Assembly: GCA_024235995.1 (NCBI GenBank) | Contig: JACKLI010000001.1 | Coordinates: 2,976,001-3,040,000, forward strand | Direction: 5' to 3' | Source of the DNA: Burkholderiaceae bacterium | Lineage (GTDB): Bacteria; Pseudomonadota; Gammaproteobacteria; Burkholderiales; Burkholderiaceae_C | DNA: 64,000 nucleotides | Notes under the pieces: model-generated | Told to the model about the DNA's origin: nothing | Database searches by the model: none | What the model saw: the letters and a program-made list of their open reading frames with translations, nothing else | Translations under genes and position numbers: made by a program | Part shown: one piece after another, positions 1 to 7,707 of the stretch | Layout: each line of letters begins with the position of its first letter | How positions within the stretch are numbered: position 1 is the first letter of the stretch

Positions 1-163
1 CCAGATCCTCCACGTCGTCGGGCCAGCCGAACAGGCGCCGCCCCAGATAGGCGCGCAGGTGGGCGGCCAGCTTCTGCAGGCAGCGCCGGTAGGCCGCCTC
101 GTCGCCCGCCAGGCCGGCCAGCATCAGCGCACGCAGTTCGGTTTCGGTGTCGGAGACGGGCAT
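1..163 (-). CDS. ECF-type RNA polymerase sigma factor, N-terminal part (cut by window edge)
   Basis: Only the first 54 codons are present; the rest lies before the window. The visible residues (MPVSDTETEL..., then an AAYRRCLQKL helix and a DVEDL motif) look like region 2 of a small sigma-70 family (ECF) factor, which normally binds core RNA polymerase and recognises promoters with a GTAAC-type -35. The gene is divergent from a bufferin operon. In Caulobacter the ECF factor SigF controls the same set of genes. A GTAACC-N16-CGAACT promoter lies directly upstream on the same strand, suggesting autoregulation. The anti-sigma factor expected downstream is outside the window. The class call rests on a short stretch plus context. 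Confidence 0.7.
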   Translation of the reverse strand, partial: MPVSDTETELRALMLAGLAGDEAAYRRCLQKLAAHLRAYLGRRLFGWPDDVEDL

Positions 164-184
164 TGGATGAGTGGCGCAACGCTG

Positions 185-212
185 AGTTCGTCCCAGCCCA
201 GGCAAAGGTTAC
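185..212 (-). promoter_or_regulatory. Putative ECF (SigF-type) promoter for the sigma factor gene
   Basis: On the minus strand, GTAACC (212-207) is followed after exactly 16 bases by CGAACT (190-185), about 20 bases upstream of the sigma factor ATG at 163. The element is nearly identical in sequence and spacing to the one driving bufA1 on the other strand. The pattern agrees with the GTAACC-N16-CGAA consensus I recall for Caulobacter SigF. Activity is inferred. Confidence 0.6.
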
Positions 213-265
213 GCCCGGATCGCGGCGGCCAATAAAAAAATTTTTGCTCCATTTGAACATCTGGC

Positions 266-293
266 GTAACCGGCGAGCTCAGGCATTCGAATG
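266..293 (+). promoter_or_regulatory. Putative ECF (SigF-type) promoter for the buf operon
   Basis: GTAACC (266-271) is followed by 16 bases and CGAATG (288-293), about 70 bases upstream of the bufA1 start. The same -35 hexamer and identical spacing occur on the minus strand at 212-185, so the two genes appear to share one sigma factor. Between the two promoters, at about 231-246, lies an A-tract/T-tract that could bend DNA or act as an UP element. Confidence 0.6.
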
Positions 294-363
294 GAGTGGT
301 GACCGCCATCGTGGTCGATCTTTCAACCCGCCGATCGTATCGGTTCCTTCAAGGAGATTTTTC

Positions 364-657
364 ATGAACAAGACCGTCCAACTCGCCGCCCTCACCGCCC
401 TGAGCCTGAGCGCCATCGTCTCCACCGCCGCCCGCGCCGACGACATGGGCAAGGACAAGATGCCCGTCAAGATGGAAAAGTGCTATGGCGTGTCCATGGC
501 CGGCCACAACGACTGCAAGGCCGGCGCCGGCACCACCTGCGCGGGCACGGCCAAGACCGACTACCAGGGCAACGCCTGGAAGAACGTGCCCGCCGGCACC
601 TGCACCAGCATCAAGACCCCCAAGGGCATGGGCTCGCTCACGCCCATCGGCGCCTGA
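364..657 (+). CDS. bufA1: Bufferin-type RiPP precursor (DUF2282), BufA1
   Basis: A 97-residue secreted peptide. Residues 1-25 form a Sec signal peptide ending in ARA, followed by a small Cys-containing domain with Cys40 (EKCYGV), Cys51 (NDC), Cys59 (TCAGT) and Cys80 (GTC). This is the DUF2282/BufA1 pattern. In studied members an MNIO enzyme converts the two central Cys into thiooxazoles and the exported peptide binds copper. Here Cys51 and Cys59 would be the modified residues. A strong ribosome site (AAGGAG at 351-356) fixes the ATG. It heads an operon with the maturation genes bufB and bufC and a DoxX gene, behind an ECF-type promoter. The modification and metal are inferred from the family. 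Confidence 0.85.
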   Translation: MNKTVQLAALTALSLSAIVSTAARADDMGKDKMPVKMEKCYGVSMAGHNDCKAGAGTTCAGTAKTDYQGNAWKNVPAGTCTSIKTPKGMGSLTPIGA

Positions 658-682
658 TCCACGCCCAGCGAGAGAGCACGCC

Positions 683-1528
683 ATGGACACCCGCCGCCTG
701 AGCGCCGGCATCAGCCTCATGCCCGAGCACTTCGACGCGGCACTGCCATGCCGCACGCCCGGGCTGTGGCTGGAGGTGCACCCGGAAAACCACATGGTGG
801 CCGGCGGCCCCCGCCTGGCGTGGCTGCACGCCCTGCGCGAGGGGCATCCGCTGTCCGTCCATGGCGTGTCGCTCTCCCTGGCCGGGCATGCCCTGCCCGA
901 TGCCCCATACCTGAAGCAGCTGGCCGCCTTCGTGCGGCGCTTCGAGCCGGCCCTGGTGTCCGAGCACCTGGCCTGGTGCCACTGGGGCTGCACCTGGGTG
1001 CCCGACCTGCTGCCGACGCCCCGCACCACCGAGGCGCTGAACACCATCGCGCGCAACATCGACTGCACGCAAAACGCCATCGGCCGGCCCATCGCGGTCG
1101 AAAACCCCTCGCACTACCTGCGCGTGGACGCACACGACTGGAGCGAGCCCGATTTCTTGCGCGAGCTGGTGCGGCGCACCGGCTGCCAGTTGCTGCTGGA
1201 CGTGAACAACGTCGAAGTCTCCGCGCACAACCTCGGCTTTGCACCCCAGAGCTATTTGAACGAATACCCGCTGGAGGCCGTGGCCGAAATCCACATCGCC
1301 GGCCACAGTGCCGACCCGCGCCTGGGCCAGGCCCTGTGGATCGACTCGCACGACGCCCCCATCTCCGAATCCGTGTGGGCGCTGTACCAATCCGTGATCG
1401 AGCGCACCGGCCCGGTGCCCACGCTGGTCGAGCGCGAAGGCAAGGTGCCCGCCTTCGACGTCCTGCTGGCCGAGCGCAACCGCGCCCACGCTCTGCTGCA
1501 CGCATGCACTGCGGGGGCCATCGCATGA
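683..1528 (+). CDS. bufB: MNIO-family RiPP maturase BufB (DUF692)
   Basis: A 281-residue TIM-barrel protein of the multinuclear non-heme iron oxidase (DUF692) family. Conserved patches are SEH (93-95), ENP (140-142), LDVNN (172-176), HIAGH (204-208), DSHDAP (221-226) and VERE (249-252), containing the His/Asp/Glu iron ligands of the family. It probably oxidises Cys residues of the BufA1 precursor to heterocycles in the cytoplasm before export. The ATG at 683 gives the usual family length; the longer open frame upstream only overlaps bufA1. Its stop overlaps the bufC start (ATGA), indicating translational coupling. Confidence 0.88.
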   Translation: MDTRRLSAGISLMPEHFDAALPCRTPGLWLEVHPENHMVAGGPRLAWLHALREGHPLSVHGVSLSLAGHALPDAPYLKQLAAFVRRFEPALVSEHLAWCHWGCTWVPDLLPTPRTTEALNTIARNIDCTQNAIGRPIAVENPSHYLRVDAHDWSEPDFLRELVRRTGCQLLLDVNNVEVSAHNLGFAPQSYLNEYPLEAVAEIHIAGHSADPRLGQALWIDSHDAPISESVWALYQSVIERTGPVPTLVEREGKVPAFDVLLAERNRAHALLHACTAGAIA

Positions 1529-2310
1529 ACACCGCTTGCGCGCCTCGATCCATGGCCGATTTTCAGCAGCGCTTTGCCCGGGCGCTGATGGCCGACAGCC
1601 CCGAACTGGACGAGCTGACCCGCCAACCCGGCTTCGCGGTCTACCGCAACACCGTGCTCAAGGGCTGCATGGACGCGCTGCAGGCGCAGTTTCCCTCCAT
1701 CGTCAAGCTCACCGGCGCGGCCTGGTTCGACGATGCTGCCGCCATCTACGCCCGCCAGCAGCCGCCCCAGGCCGGCCCGCTGCTGCTCTACGGTGAAAAA
1801 TTTCCCGAGTTCCTGACCACTTACGCGCCCGCCCAGGCGCTGCCCTACCTGCCCGCCGTGGCGCGACTGGACCGGCTGTGGAGCGAAAGCCACGTGGCCG
1901 CCGACGCGCCCGTGCTGGGCGCGGGCGATCTGGCCCGCCTGGCCAGCCACGAGCAGGCCCTGGCCACGCTGCGGCTGCAGTCGCACCCGGCCGCGCGCTG
2001 GCTGTGGGACGACGCCCTGCCCGCCTACACCCTATGGTCGCGCACCCGCGCCGACGAAGACCCCGGCCGCGACCTGCTGTGGCAAGGCGAAGGCGCCCTG
2101 ATCACCCGCCCTGCGGACCGAGTGGTCTGGCAGCCGGCCTCCCGCGCCGCCTGCGCCTTTCTGGACGCCTGCGCCGCCGGCCACACCCTGCCCGAAGCGC
2201 TGGCCCACGCCCTGCAGGCCGAACCCGATGCCAACCCCAGCGCCCTGCTGGCCACGCTGGCGCAGGCCGGCGCGCTCACCCTCAACGCAACGCAAGTCCA
2301 AACAACATGA
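1525..2310 (+). CDS. bufC: RiPP maturation partner BufC (DUF2063, putative DNA-binding-like domain)
   Basis: A 261-residue protein. The N-terminal half (DFQQRFARAL near 10-20, GFAVYRNTVLKG near 38-49, then FPSIVKLTGAAWF) is the DUF2063 domain, which in MNIO systems acts as a precursor-recognition partner. The C-terminal half is a less conserved helical domain with an LWQGEGALITRPADRVVW stretch. It probably presents BufA1 to BufB. The start overlaps the bufB stop by four bases and the stop overlaps the DoxX start in the same way, so the genes are probably co-translated. The assignment rests on motif recall and the very characteristic gene order. Confidence 0.82.
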   Translation: MNTACAPRSMADFQQRFARALMADSPELDELTRQPGFAVYRNTVLKGCMDALQAQFPSIVKLTGAAWFDDAAAIYARQQPPQAGPLLLYGEKFPEFLTTYAPAQALPYLPAVARLDRLWSESHVAADAPVLGAGDLARLASHEQALATLRLQSHPAARWLWDDALPAYTLWSRTRADEDPGRDLLWQGEGALITRPADRVVWQPASRAACAFLDACAAGHTLPEALAHALQAEPDANPSALLATLAQAGALTLNATQVQTT

Positions 2311-2747
2311 ACGCTTTCAATCGCCTTTACAACGCCGTGTGGAGCCGCCCTTTTCTGCTGCCCTGCACCGAGCTGCTGACCCTGGCCGCCCGGTTCGGCA
2401 TCGGCGCCACCTTCTGGCTGTCGGGCCGCACCAAGGTCGATCACGGCCTGCATGTGAGCGACAGCGCCATCGCGCTGTTCACCGACGAGTTCAAGCTGCC
2501 GCTGATCGACCCGGGGCTGGCCGCGCACCTGGCCACCTATGCCGAGCACCTGTTTCCGCTGCTGCTGTTCGCGGGCCTGTTCACGCGCAGCGCAGCCCTG
2601 GCCCTGCTGGTGATGACCGCCGTGATCGAAATCTTCGTCTACCCCGACGCCTGGCCCACCCACCTGACCTGGGCGGTGCCGCTGATGCTGCTGATGCGCG
2701 AAGGCGGCGGCCGCTGGTCGCTGGACCGCTTGTTGAAACTGCGCTGA
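2307..2747 (+). CDS. DoxX-family membrane protein of the buf operon
   Basis: A 146-residue inner-membrane protein with about four hydrophobic segments (near 22-42, 70-95, 98-115 and 118-132) and the DoxX-type sequence ARFGIGATFWLSGRTKV near the first helix. DoxX proteins accompany DUF2282/DUF692/DUF2063 genes in bufferin operons; their exact role there is not established, though redox or export support is plausible. It overlaps the bufC stop by four bases (ATGA) and is the last gene of the operon. Confidence 0.82.
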   Translation: MNAFNRLYNAVWSRPFLLPCTELLTLAARFGIGATFWLSGRTKVDHGLHVSDSAIALFTDEFKLPLIDPGLAAHLATYAEHLFPLLLFAGLFTRSAALALLVMTAVIEIFVYPDAWPTHLTWAVPLMLLMREGGGRWSLDRLLKLR

Positions 2748-2781
2748 TCCGACACGCGGCTGCCTGTCTAAAATCCCCCGC

Positions 2782-3426
2782 ATGCCGCCCGCCACCCCAG
2801 CCCAAGTCCACCACATCACCCACCCGCTGGTGCAGCACAAGCTGACCCTGATGCGCAACAAGGAGGCCAGCAGCACCAGCTTTCGCACCCTGCTGGGCGA
2901 ACTGGCGATGCTGATGGCCTACGAGGTGACGCGCGACATGCCGACGCACCTGGTGGAGATCGAAACGCCGCTCGAAAAAATGCAGAGCCCCATGATCGAC
3001 GGCAAGAAGCTGGTGTTCGCCTCGATCCTGCGCGCCGGCAACGGCATGCTCGACGGCCTGCTGCGCGTGGTGCCCAACGCCCGCGTGGGCACCGTGGGCC
3101 TGTACCGCGACCCGAAGACGCTGCAGGCGGTGGAGTACTACTTCAAGATGCCGGCCGACATGGCCGAGCGCGACGTGATCGTGGTGGACCCGATGTTGGC
3201 CACCGGCCACTCGGCGGCCGCGGCCATCGAGCGCATCAAGGCCTGCACGCCGCGCTCCATCAAGTTCCTGTGCCTGCTGGCCGCGCCCGAGGGCATCGCC
3301 ACCCTGCAAAAGGCCCATCCGGACGTGCCGATCTACACCGCCGCCATCGACCGCCAGCTCAACGATCACGGCTACATCCTGCCCGGCCTGGGCGACGCGG
3401 GCGACCGCATCTTCGGCACCAAGTAG
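2782..3426 (+). CDS. upp: Uracil phosphoribosyltransferase
   Basis: A 214-residue cytoplasmic enzyme converting uracil and PRPP to UMP in pyrimidine salvage. The PRPP-binding motif VVDPMLATGHSA is near residues 134-145. The family patterns NKEASSTSFRTLLGELAMLM near the N-terminus, SILRAGNGMLDGLL, and GYILPGLGDAGDRIFGTK at the C-terminus are all present. Length is normal (about 208-216). It starts 34 bases after the DoxX gene but is functionally unrelated. It converges on yceD, with no clear T-rich terminator in the 27-base gap. Confidence 0.95.
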   Translation: MPPATPAQVHHITHPLVQHKLTLMRNKEASSTSFRTLLGELAMLMAYEVTRDMPTHLVEIETPLEKMQSPMIDGKKLVFASILRAGNGMLDGLLRVVPNARVGTVGLYRDPKTLQAVEYYFKMPADMAERDVIVVDPMLATGHSAAAAIERIKACTPRSIKFLCLLAAPEGIATLQKAHPDVPIYTAAIDRQLNDHGYILPGLGDAGDRIFGTK

Positions 3427-3453
3427 GTCGGGGCGGCCGCCGTCCCGAACGGC

Positions 3454-4002
3454 TCAGGGCTTCTTGCCGTCCTTGAGCGCCGCCAGCGCGGCAAACGGGT
3501 GCTGCCGCTGCTCCTGCGCGGCGTCGAAATCCGCGTCCTGCGCCGACAGCCTGACCGGCTGCGGGCACACCTCGTGGCGCGGCACCAGGGGCAGGGCCAT
3601 CAGCAGCTCATCCTCGATCAAGGCGCGCAGGTCGATCTCGGGCGCCAGCGCCAGCACGTCGTCCTCGGACACGTCGTCCAGCGCCGCCGCGCTGTCCTCG
3701 TCCGCCGCGAACAGCACATGGCGATCGACCCGGACATCCACCCGCACCTCGCCCATGCAGCGCTGGCAGGTCAGCGGCAGGCGGGCCTGGGCCTGCACAT
3801 GCAGCGCCGGCCGCGCCACGCCGTCGGCGGCGCTGCGCTGCTCGCCCTGCACCTGCCATTCAACCGTCAAATCGGGCTCTGGCCCGCGTACTTCAATCGC
3901 AAGCCGCTCGTATTTTTGCAGTGAATCGCGCGCCGACAGGTGGGCCTTGGCGCCTGCAAAGGCCGCCACATCCAGATGCTGGGGCTGAAACCGGAAACTC
4001 AT
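3454..4002 (-). CDS. yceD: YceD/DUF177 protein (23S rRNA accumulation protein family)
   Basis: A 182-residue protein of the YceD (DUF177) family, linked to 23S rRNA accumulation in other bacteria. It shows the paired Cys site CQRCMGEV in the middle, an acidic stretch (EDSAAALDDVSEDD) and a C-terminal CPQP. The usual neighbour downstream is rpmF (L32), but here the next gene is upp, convergent, so local order differs from the common betaproteobacterial arrangement. The gene is divergent from the maf gene with only a 26-base gap. Confidence 0.88.
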   Translation of the reverse strand: MSFRFQPQHLDVAAFAGAKAHLSARDSLQKYERLAIEVRGPEPDLTVEWQVQGEQRSAADGVARPALHVQAQARLPLTCQRCMGEVRVDVRVDRHVLFAADEDSAAALDDVSEDDVLALAPEIDLRALIEDELLMALPLVPRHEVCPQPVRLSAQDADFDAAQEQRQHPFAALAALKDGKKP

Positions 4003-4028
4003 GCGGGCAGTGTAAGAGAATCGCCCGC

Positions 4029-4637
4029 ATGAGCGATGCCCCCTGCCTGCCTGCCGCCGACCGACCGCTGATCCTGGGCTCCACCTCGCGCTACCGGCGC
4101 GAGCTGCTGGCCCGCCTGGGCCTGCCCTTCGACGTGGCCGCGCCCGACGTGGACGAAACCCCGCAGCCCGGCGAAGCCCCGCCCGCCCTGGCCCGGCGGC
4201 TGGCGCTGGCCAAGGCGCGCGACGTGGCGGCGCGCCATCCGCAGGCCATCGTCATCGGCTCCGACCAGGTGGCCGACCTGGCCGGCCAGCCGCTGGGCAA
4301 GCCCGGCACGCACGAGCGCGCCGTGGCGCAGCTGCGCGCCATGAGCGGGCAGACGGTGATCTTCCAGACCGCGCTGTCCGTGGTGTGCCGGGCCACCGGC
4401 TTCGAGCAGAGCGACCTGGCCGCGGTGGAGGTGCGCTTTCGGCCCCTGAGCGACGGCGAGATCGAGCGCTACCTGCGCGCCGAGCAGCCCTACGACTGCG
4501 CCGGCAGCGCCAAAAGCGAGGGTCTGGGCATCGCGCTGCTGGAGGCCATCCACAACGACGACCCCACGGCGCTGGTCGGCCTGCCGCTGATCCGCACCGC
4601 GCGCATGCTGCGCGCCGCCGGCCGGGTGCTGCCATGA
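4029..4637 (+). CDS. Maf/YceF-type nucleotide pyrophosphatase
   Basis: A 202-residue Maf-fold nucleoside triphosphate pyrophosphatase. The N-terminal LILGSTSRYRRELL and the loop GSDQVADL indicate the YceF subgroup (m7GTP-preferring) rather than the dTTP/UTP type. Conserved EVRFRPLSDGEIERYL and CAGSAKSEGLGIALL follow. It probably removes non-canonical nucleotides. The ATG is 26 bases from the divergent yceD start; the longer open frame upstream lies over yceD and is not used. The stop overlaps the start of the methyltransferase gene (ATGA). Confidence 0.9.
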   Translation: MSDAPCLPAADRPLILGSTSRYRRELLARLGLPFDVAAPDVDETPQPGEAPPALARRLALAKARDVAARHPQAIVIGSDQVADLAGQPLGKPGTHERAVAQLRAMSGQTVIFQTALSVVCRATGFEQSDLAAVEVRFRPLSDGEIERYLRAEQPYDCAGSAKSEGLGIALLEAIHNDDPTALVGLPLIRTARMLRAAGRVLP

Positions 4638-5410
4638 GCCCAACCCCTGGCCGTCTGCTGCTGGTCCCCACCCCGCTGGACCACGGCTGCGACACGCAGG
4701 CGCCGCTCGCCGACGTGCTGCCGCTGGGCACGCTGCAGGCGGCCGCCGGCATCACACATTGGATCAGCGAAAACGCCAAGTCCACGCGCGCCTTCCTCAA
4801 GCGCGTCGACGCCGTCGTGCCGCTGGCGCAGCCGCTGCAGGCGCAGGCCATCGCCGAACTGCCGCGCGCCGTGCACAAGAAGGGCGACCACGACCGCGCC
4901 AGCGCCCTGCCCGACGCCCGGCCGCTGCTGGCCGCCGCGCTGCAGGGGCACGACATGGGCCTGGTCAGCGAGGCCGGCATGCCGGCCGTGGCCGACCCCG
5001 GCAGCTCGGTGGTGCGCGCCGCGCATGCGCTGGGCATCGAGGTGGTGCCGCTGGTGGGGCCGGTGTCCGTCCTGCTGGCGCTGGCCGCCAGCGGCCTGAA
5101 CGGCCAGAGCTTCGCCTTCGTCGGCTACGTGCCCCAGGACGCGGCCGCCCGCGCGCAGCGCCTGCGCGAGCTGGAAGCCCTGGCGCGCAAGAGCGGCCAG
5201 ACCCAGCTGTTCATCGAAACCCCCTACCGCAACGCCGCGCTGCTGCAGGCCCTGCTGCATGAATTGCAACCCACGACGCAGCTGGCCGTCTGCCAGGGCC
5301 TGACGCTGGCCCAGGCGCGCTGCACCAGCCAGAGCGTGGCGCAATGGCGGCGCGCGACGCCGGCGCCCGCCGCGCTGGCCATGCCGGCCGTGTATGCCAT
5401 CGGCCGCTGA
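4634..5410 (+). CDS. SAM-dependent methyltransferase of the tetrapyrrole-methylase (RsmI-like) fold
   Basis: A 258-residue protein. GRLLLVPTPLD at the N-terminus, HWISENAKSTRAFLKR, MGLVSEAGMPAVADPGSSVVRAAH and PLVGPVSVLLALAASGLNGQ are hallmarks of the RsmI/CbiF-type fold, which binds SAM at the GxPxxxDPG loop. RsmI 2'-O-methylates 16S rRNA C1402. This shorter paralogue type is common in Burkholderiales beside maf and its substrate is not certain. It is translationally coupled to the upstream maf gene by a four-base overlap. Confidence 0.82.
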   Translation: MSPTPGRLLLVPTPLDHGCDTQAPLADVLPLGTLQAAAGITHWISENAKSTRAFLKRVDAVVPLAQPLQAQAIAELPRAVHKKGDHDRASALPDARPLLAAALQGHDMGLVSEAGMPAVADPGSSVVRAAHALGIEVVPLVGPVSVLLALAASGLNGQSFAFVGYVPQDAAARAQRLRELEALARKSGQTQLFIETPYRNAALLQALLHELQPTTQLAVCQGLTLAQARCTSQSVAQWRRATPAPAALAMPAVYAIGR

Positions 5411-5462
5411 ACCCCGAACGTCACGGCGCTGACGCCCTGCCTGGCCGAGCAAGGCCCACACG

Positions 5463-7703
5463 ATGTCCAAGTCCAAGCCCCACCCCAGCGCCCCGGCGCG
5501 CGCCGCCACCGGCACGGCCGATCGCTTCGCCCGCGCCGTCGAGCTGTTCAACGCCGGCCAGGCCGCGCAGGCCGAGGCGCTGTGCGGGCCCATCGTGCAA
5601 GCGCAACCCGCCCATGCGCAGGCCTGGCAGCTGCTCGGCATGGCGCGGATGGTCGGCGGCCGGCCCGCCGACGCCCTGCAGCCGCTGCGCCAGGCGCTGG
5701 CGCTGCAGCCGCGCAACACCCAGCTTCTTTGCCTGCTGGGCACCGCCTGCTCGCAAACCGGCCAGCCGCAGGACGCCGTGGCCTGGTTCGACCGCGCGCT
5801 GGCCATCGAGCCCGGCAGCGCCAACATCTGGTACGACCGCGGCAACACGCTGCACGCGCTGCAGCAGCACGACGCGGCGCTGGCCAGCTTCAGCCAGGCG
5901 GTGCGCATCGCACCGGGGCATGCGCACGCCTGGCTCAACCGCGGCCACGTCCTGCTCGCGCTGCACCGGCTGGACGAAGCGATCGCCAGCTTCGAGCGCG
6001 CCACCGACGCCGACCCGCGCCAGCCCCGCTCCTGGCTGGCGCTGGGCGAGGTGCTGGAAAAAGCGCGGCGCCTGCCCGACGCCCTGGCCTGCTACGAGAA
6101 GGTCGTGGCGCTGGACGCCGGCAGCGCCGACGGCTGGCTCAAGTTCGGCAGCGTGCTGCAGCAGCTGGGCCGCCCGGACCTGGCGCTCGAGCGCCTGCGC
6201 CAGGCGGCGCGGTTGGCGCCCGACTCGCCGCAGGTGCTGCTGGGCCTGGCGCAGGCGCTCGCCAGGGTCGAGGGGCCGGCCGCCGCGCTGGCGCCCTTGC
6301 AGCAGGCGCACGCCGCCGACCCGGCCCACGCCGGCATCGCCCTGTGGCTGATGGACGCGATGCTGAAAACCGCGCACTGGGCCGGCCTGCCCGAGCTGTT
6401 CGACGAGGTGCTGCGCCTGCTGCGGTCGGGCACGGCCGGTTCGGTCACCCTCTCCACCCTGGCCCATCCGGACGCCAGCGCCGACGACCTGCTGCGGTCC
6501 AACCGGGCCCTCGCCGCCGCCGAAAGCCAGGTGCCGCAAGAGCCCGCCGCGCCCGCGTTCCACAACCCAGCCGGGCGGCGCCTGCGCCTGGGCTACCTGT
6601 CGTCCGACCTGCGCGCGCACGCCGTCAGCCACCTGATGGCCGGCATGTTCGAGGCCCATGACCGCCGCCGCTTCGAGACCTTCGCGTTCTCCACCTATCC
6701 GCAGGCCGACGACTCGCCCGAGCGCCGGCGCGCGCAGGCGGCGTTCGAGCACTTCATCGACCTCCACGCGCTGGGCGACGCCGAGGCGGCGCGCCTGATC
6801 GCCCGGCACCGGATCGACATCCTGGTCGACCTCAACGGCTTGACCACCCACGCCCGCCCCGGCATTCTGGCGCGGCGGCCGGCGCCCATCCAGGTGCAGT
6901 ACCTGGGCTATCCCGGCACCTCGGGCATGGCTCAGGTGGACTACATCCTCGGTGACCGCTGGGTCACGCCCGGCGACCAGGCCCACGCCTTTTCCGAGCA
7001 CATCGTGCGCCTGCCCGGTTCGTTCCAGGCCAACGACGATGCGCGCCCCATCGCCCCCGACACCCCCTCGCGCGCCGAGCTGGGCCTGCCCGGGCACGGC
7101 TTCGTGTTCTGCTGCCTGAACAACACGTACAAGATCAACCCCCGGGTGTTCGACCGCTGGATGCACCTGCTGCGCCAGCTGCCGCAGGCCGTGCTGTGGC
7201 TGCTGGGCGACGGCGAGACGGCGCGCCAGAACCTGCGCGCCGAGGCACAGGCGCGCGGCGTGGCGCCCGAGCGGCTGGTGTTTGCCCAGCGCCGGCCCTA
7301 CGCGCAGTACCTGGCGCAGTACCGCCAGGCCGATTTGTTTCTGGACACCCTGCCCTTCAACGGCGGCACCACCGTCAGCGACGCGCTGTGGGCCGGCCTG
7401 CCGGTGCTGACCCAGCTGGGCCACACCTTCGCCGGCCGCATGGCCGCCAGCCTGCTGGATGCCGTGGGCCTGCCCGAGCTGATCACCCGTTCGGCCGACG
7501 AGTACGAGGCGCTGGCGCTGCGCCTGGCCCGCGAACCCGAGACCCTGCGCGGCCTGCGCCAGCGGCTGGCGGCGGGCACGCCCACGGCGCCGCTGTTCGA
7601 CACGCGGCGCTTCACGCGCCACCTGGAGCGCGCCTTCGAGCACATGGCCGCGCGCCACGCGCAAGGCCTGCCGCCCGCAGGCTTCGACGTGGCGCCGGAC
7701 TGA
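5463..7703 (+). CDS. TPR / GT41 (SPINDLY, O-GlcNAc transferase-like) glycosyltransferase
   Basis: A 746-residue protein with about eight TPR repeats over residues 15-300 (WYDRGNTLHALQQHDAALASF is one) and a GT41 catalytic domain from about 360. The domain shows RLRLGYLSSDLRAHAV, DLNGLTTHARPGIL, PIQVQYLGYPGTSGMAQVDY, FCCLNNTYKINPRVF, ERLVFAQR and DTLPFNGGTTVSDALWAGLPVLT. This family transfers a sugar from a UDP-sugar to Ser/Thr of proteins; bacterial members often modify flagellin, adhesins or other surface proteins. No flagellar or adhesin gene is nearby, so the substrate is unknown. It sits between two housekeeping blocks that are usually adjacent and ends four bases from the convergent S49 peptidase gene. 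Confidence 0.88.
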   Translation: MSKSKPHPSAPARAATGTADRFARAVELFNAGQAAQAEALCGPIVQAQPAHAQAWQLLGMARMVGGRPADALQPLRQALALQPRNTQLLCLLGTACSQTGQPQDAVAWFDRALAIEPGSANIWYDRGNTLHALQQHDAALASFSQAVRIAPGHAHAWLNRGHVLLALHRLDEAIASFERATDADPRQPRSWLALGEVLEKARRLPDALACYEKVVALDAGSADGWLKFGSVLQQLGRPDLALERLRQAARLAPDSPQVLLGLAQALARVEGPAAALAPLQQAHAADPAHAGIALWLMDAMLKTAHWAGLPELFDEVLRLLRSGTAGSVTLSTLAHPDASADDLLRSNRALAAAESQVPQEPAAPAFHNPAGRRLRLGYLSSDLRAHAVSHLMAGMFEAHDRRRFETFAFSTYPQADDSPERRRAQAAFEHFIDLHALGDAEAARLIARHRIDILVDLNGLTTHARPGILARRPAPIQVQYLGYPGTSGMAQVDYILGDRWVTPGDQAHAFSEHIVRLPGSFQANDDARPIAPDTPSRAELGLPGHGFVFCCLNNTYKINPRVFDRWMHLLRQLPQAVLWLLGDGETARQNLRAEAQARGVAPERLVFAQRRPYAQYLAQYRQADLFLDTLPFNGGTTVSDALWAGLPVLTQLGHTFAGRMAASLLDAVGLPELITRSADEYEALALRLAREPETLRGLRQRLAAGTPTAPLFDTRRFTRHLERAFEHMAARHAQGLPPAGFDVAPD

Positions 7704-7707
7704 AACC

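Noticed and set aside
231..246. An A-run followed by a T-run that could be taken as a terminator.
   Set aside because: No GC stem precedes it, and it lies between two divergent promoters, so a bending or UP element is more likely.
163..363. An upstream extension of the bufA1 frame from 163.
   Set aside because: It would run through both promoter elements and remove the signal peptide from the N-terminus; AAGGAG before 364 fixes the start.
3427..3453. A GC-rich inverted repeat between upp and yceD.
   Set aside because: No T-run on either strand and a short imperfect stem; not enough for a terminator call.
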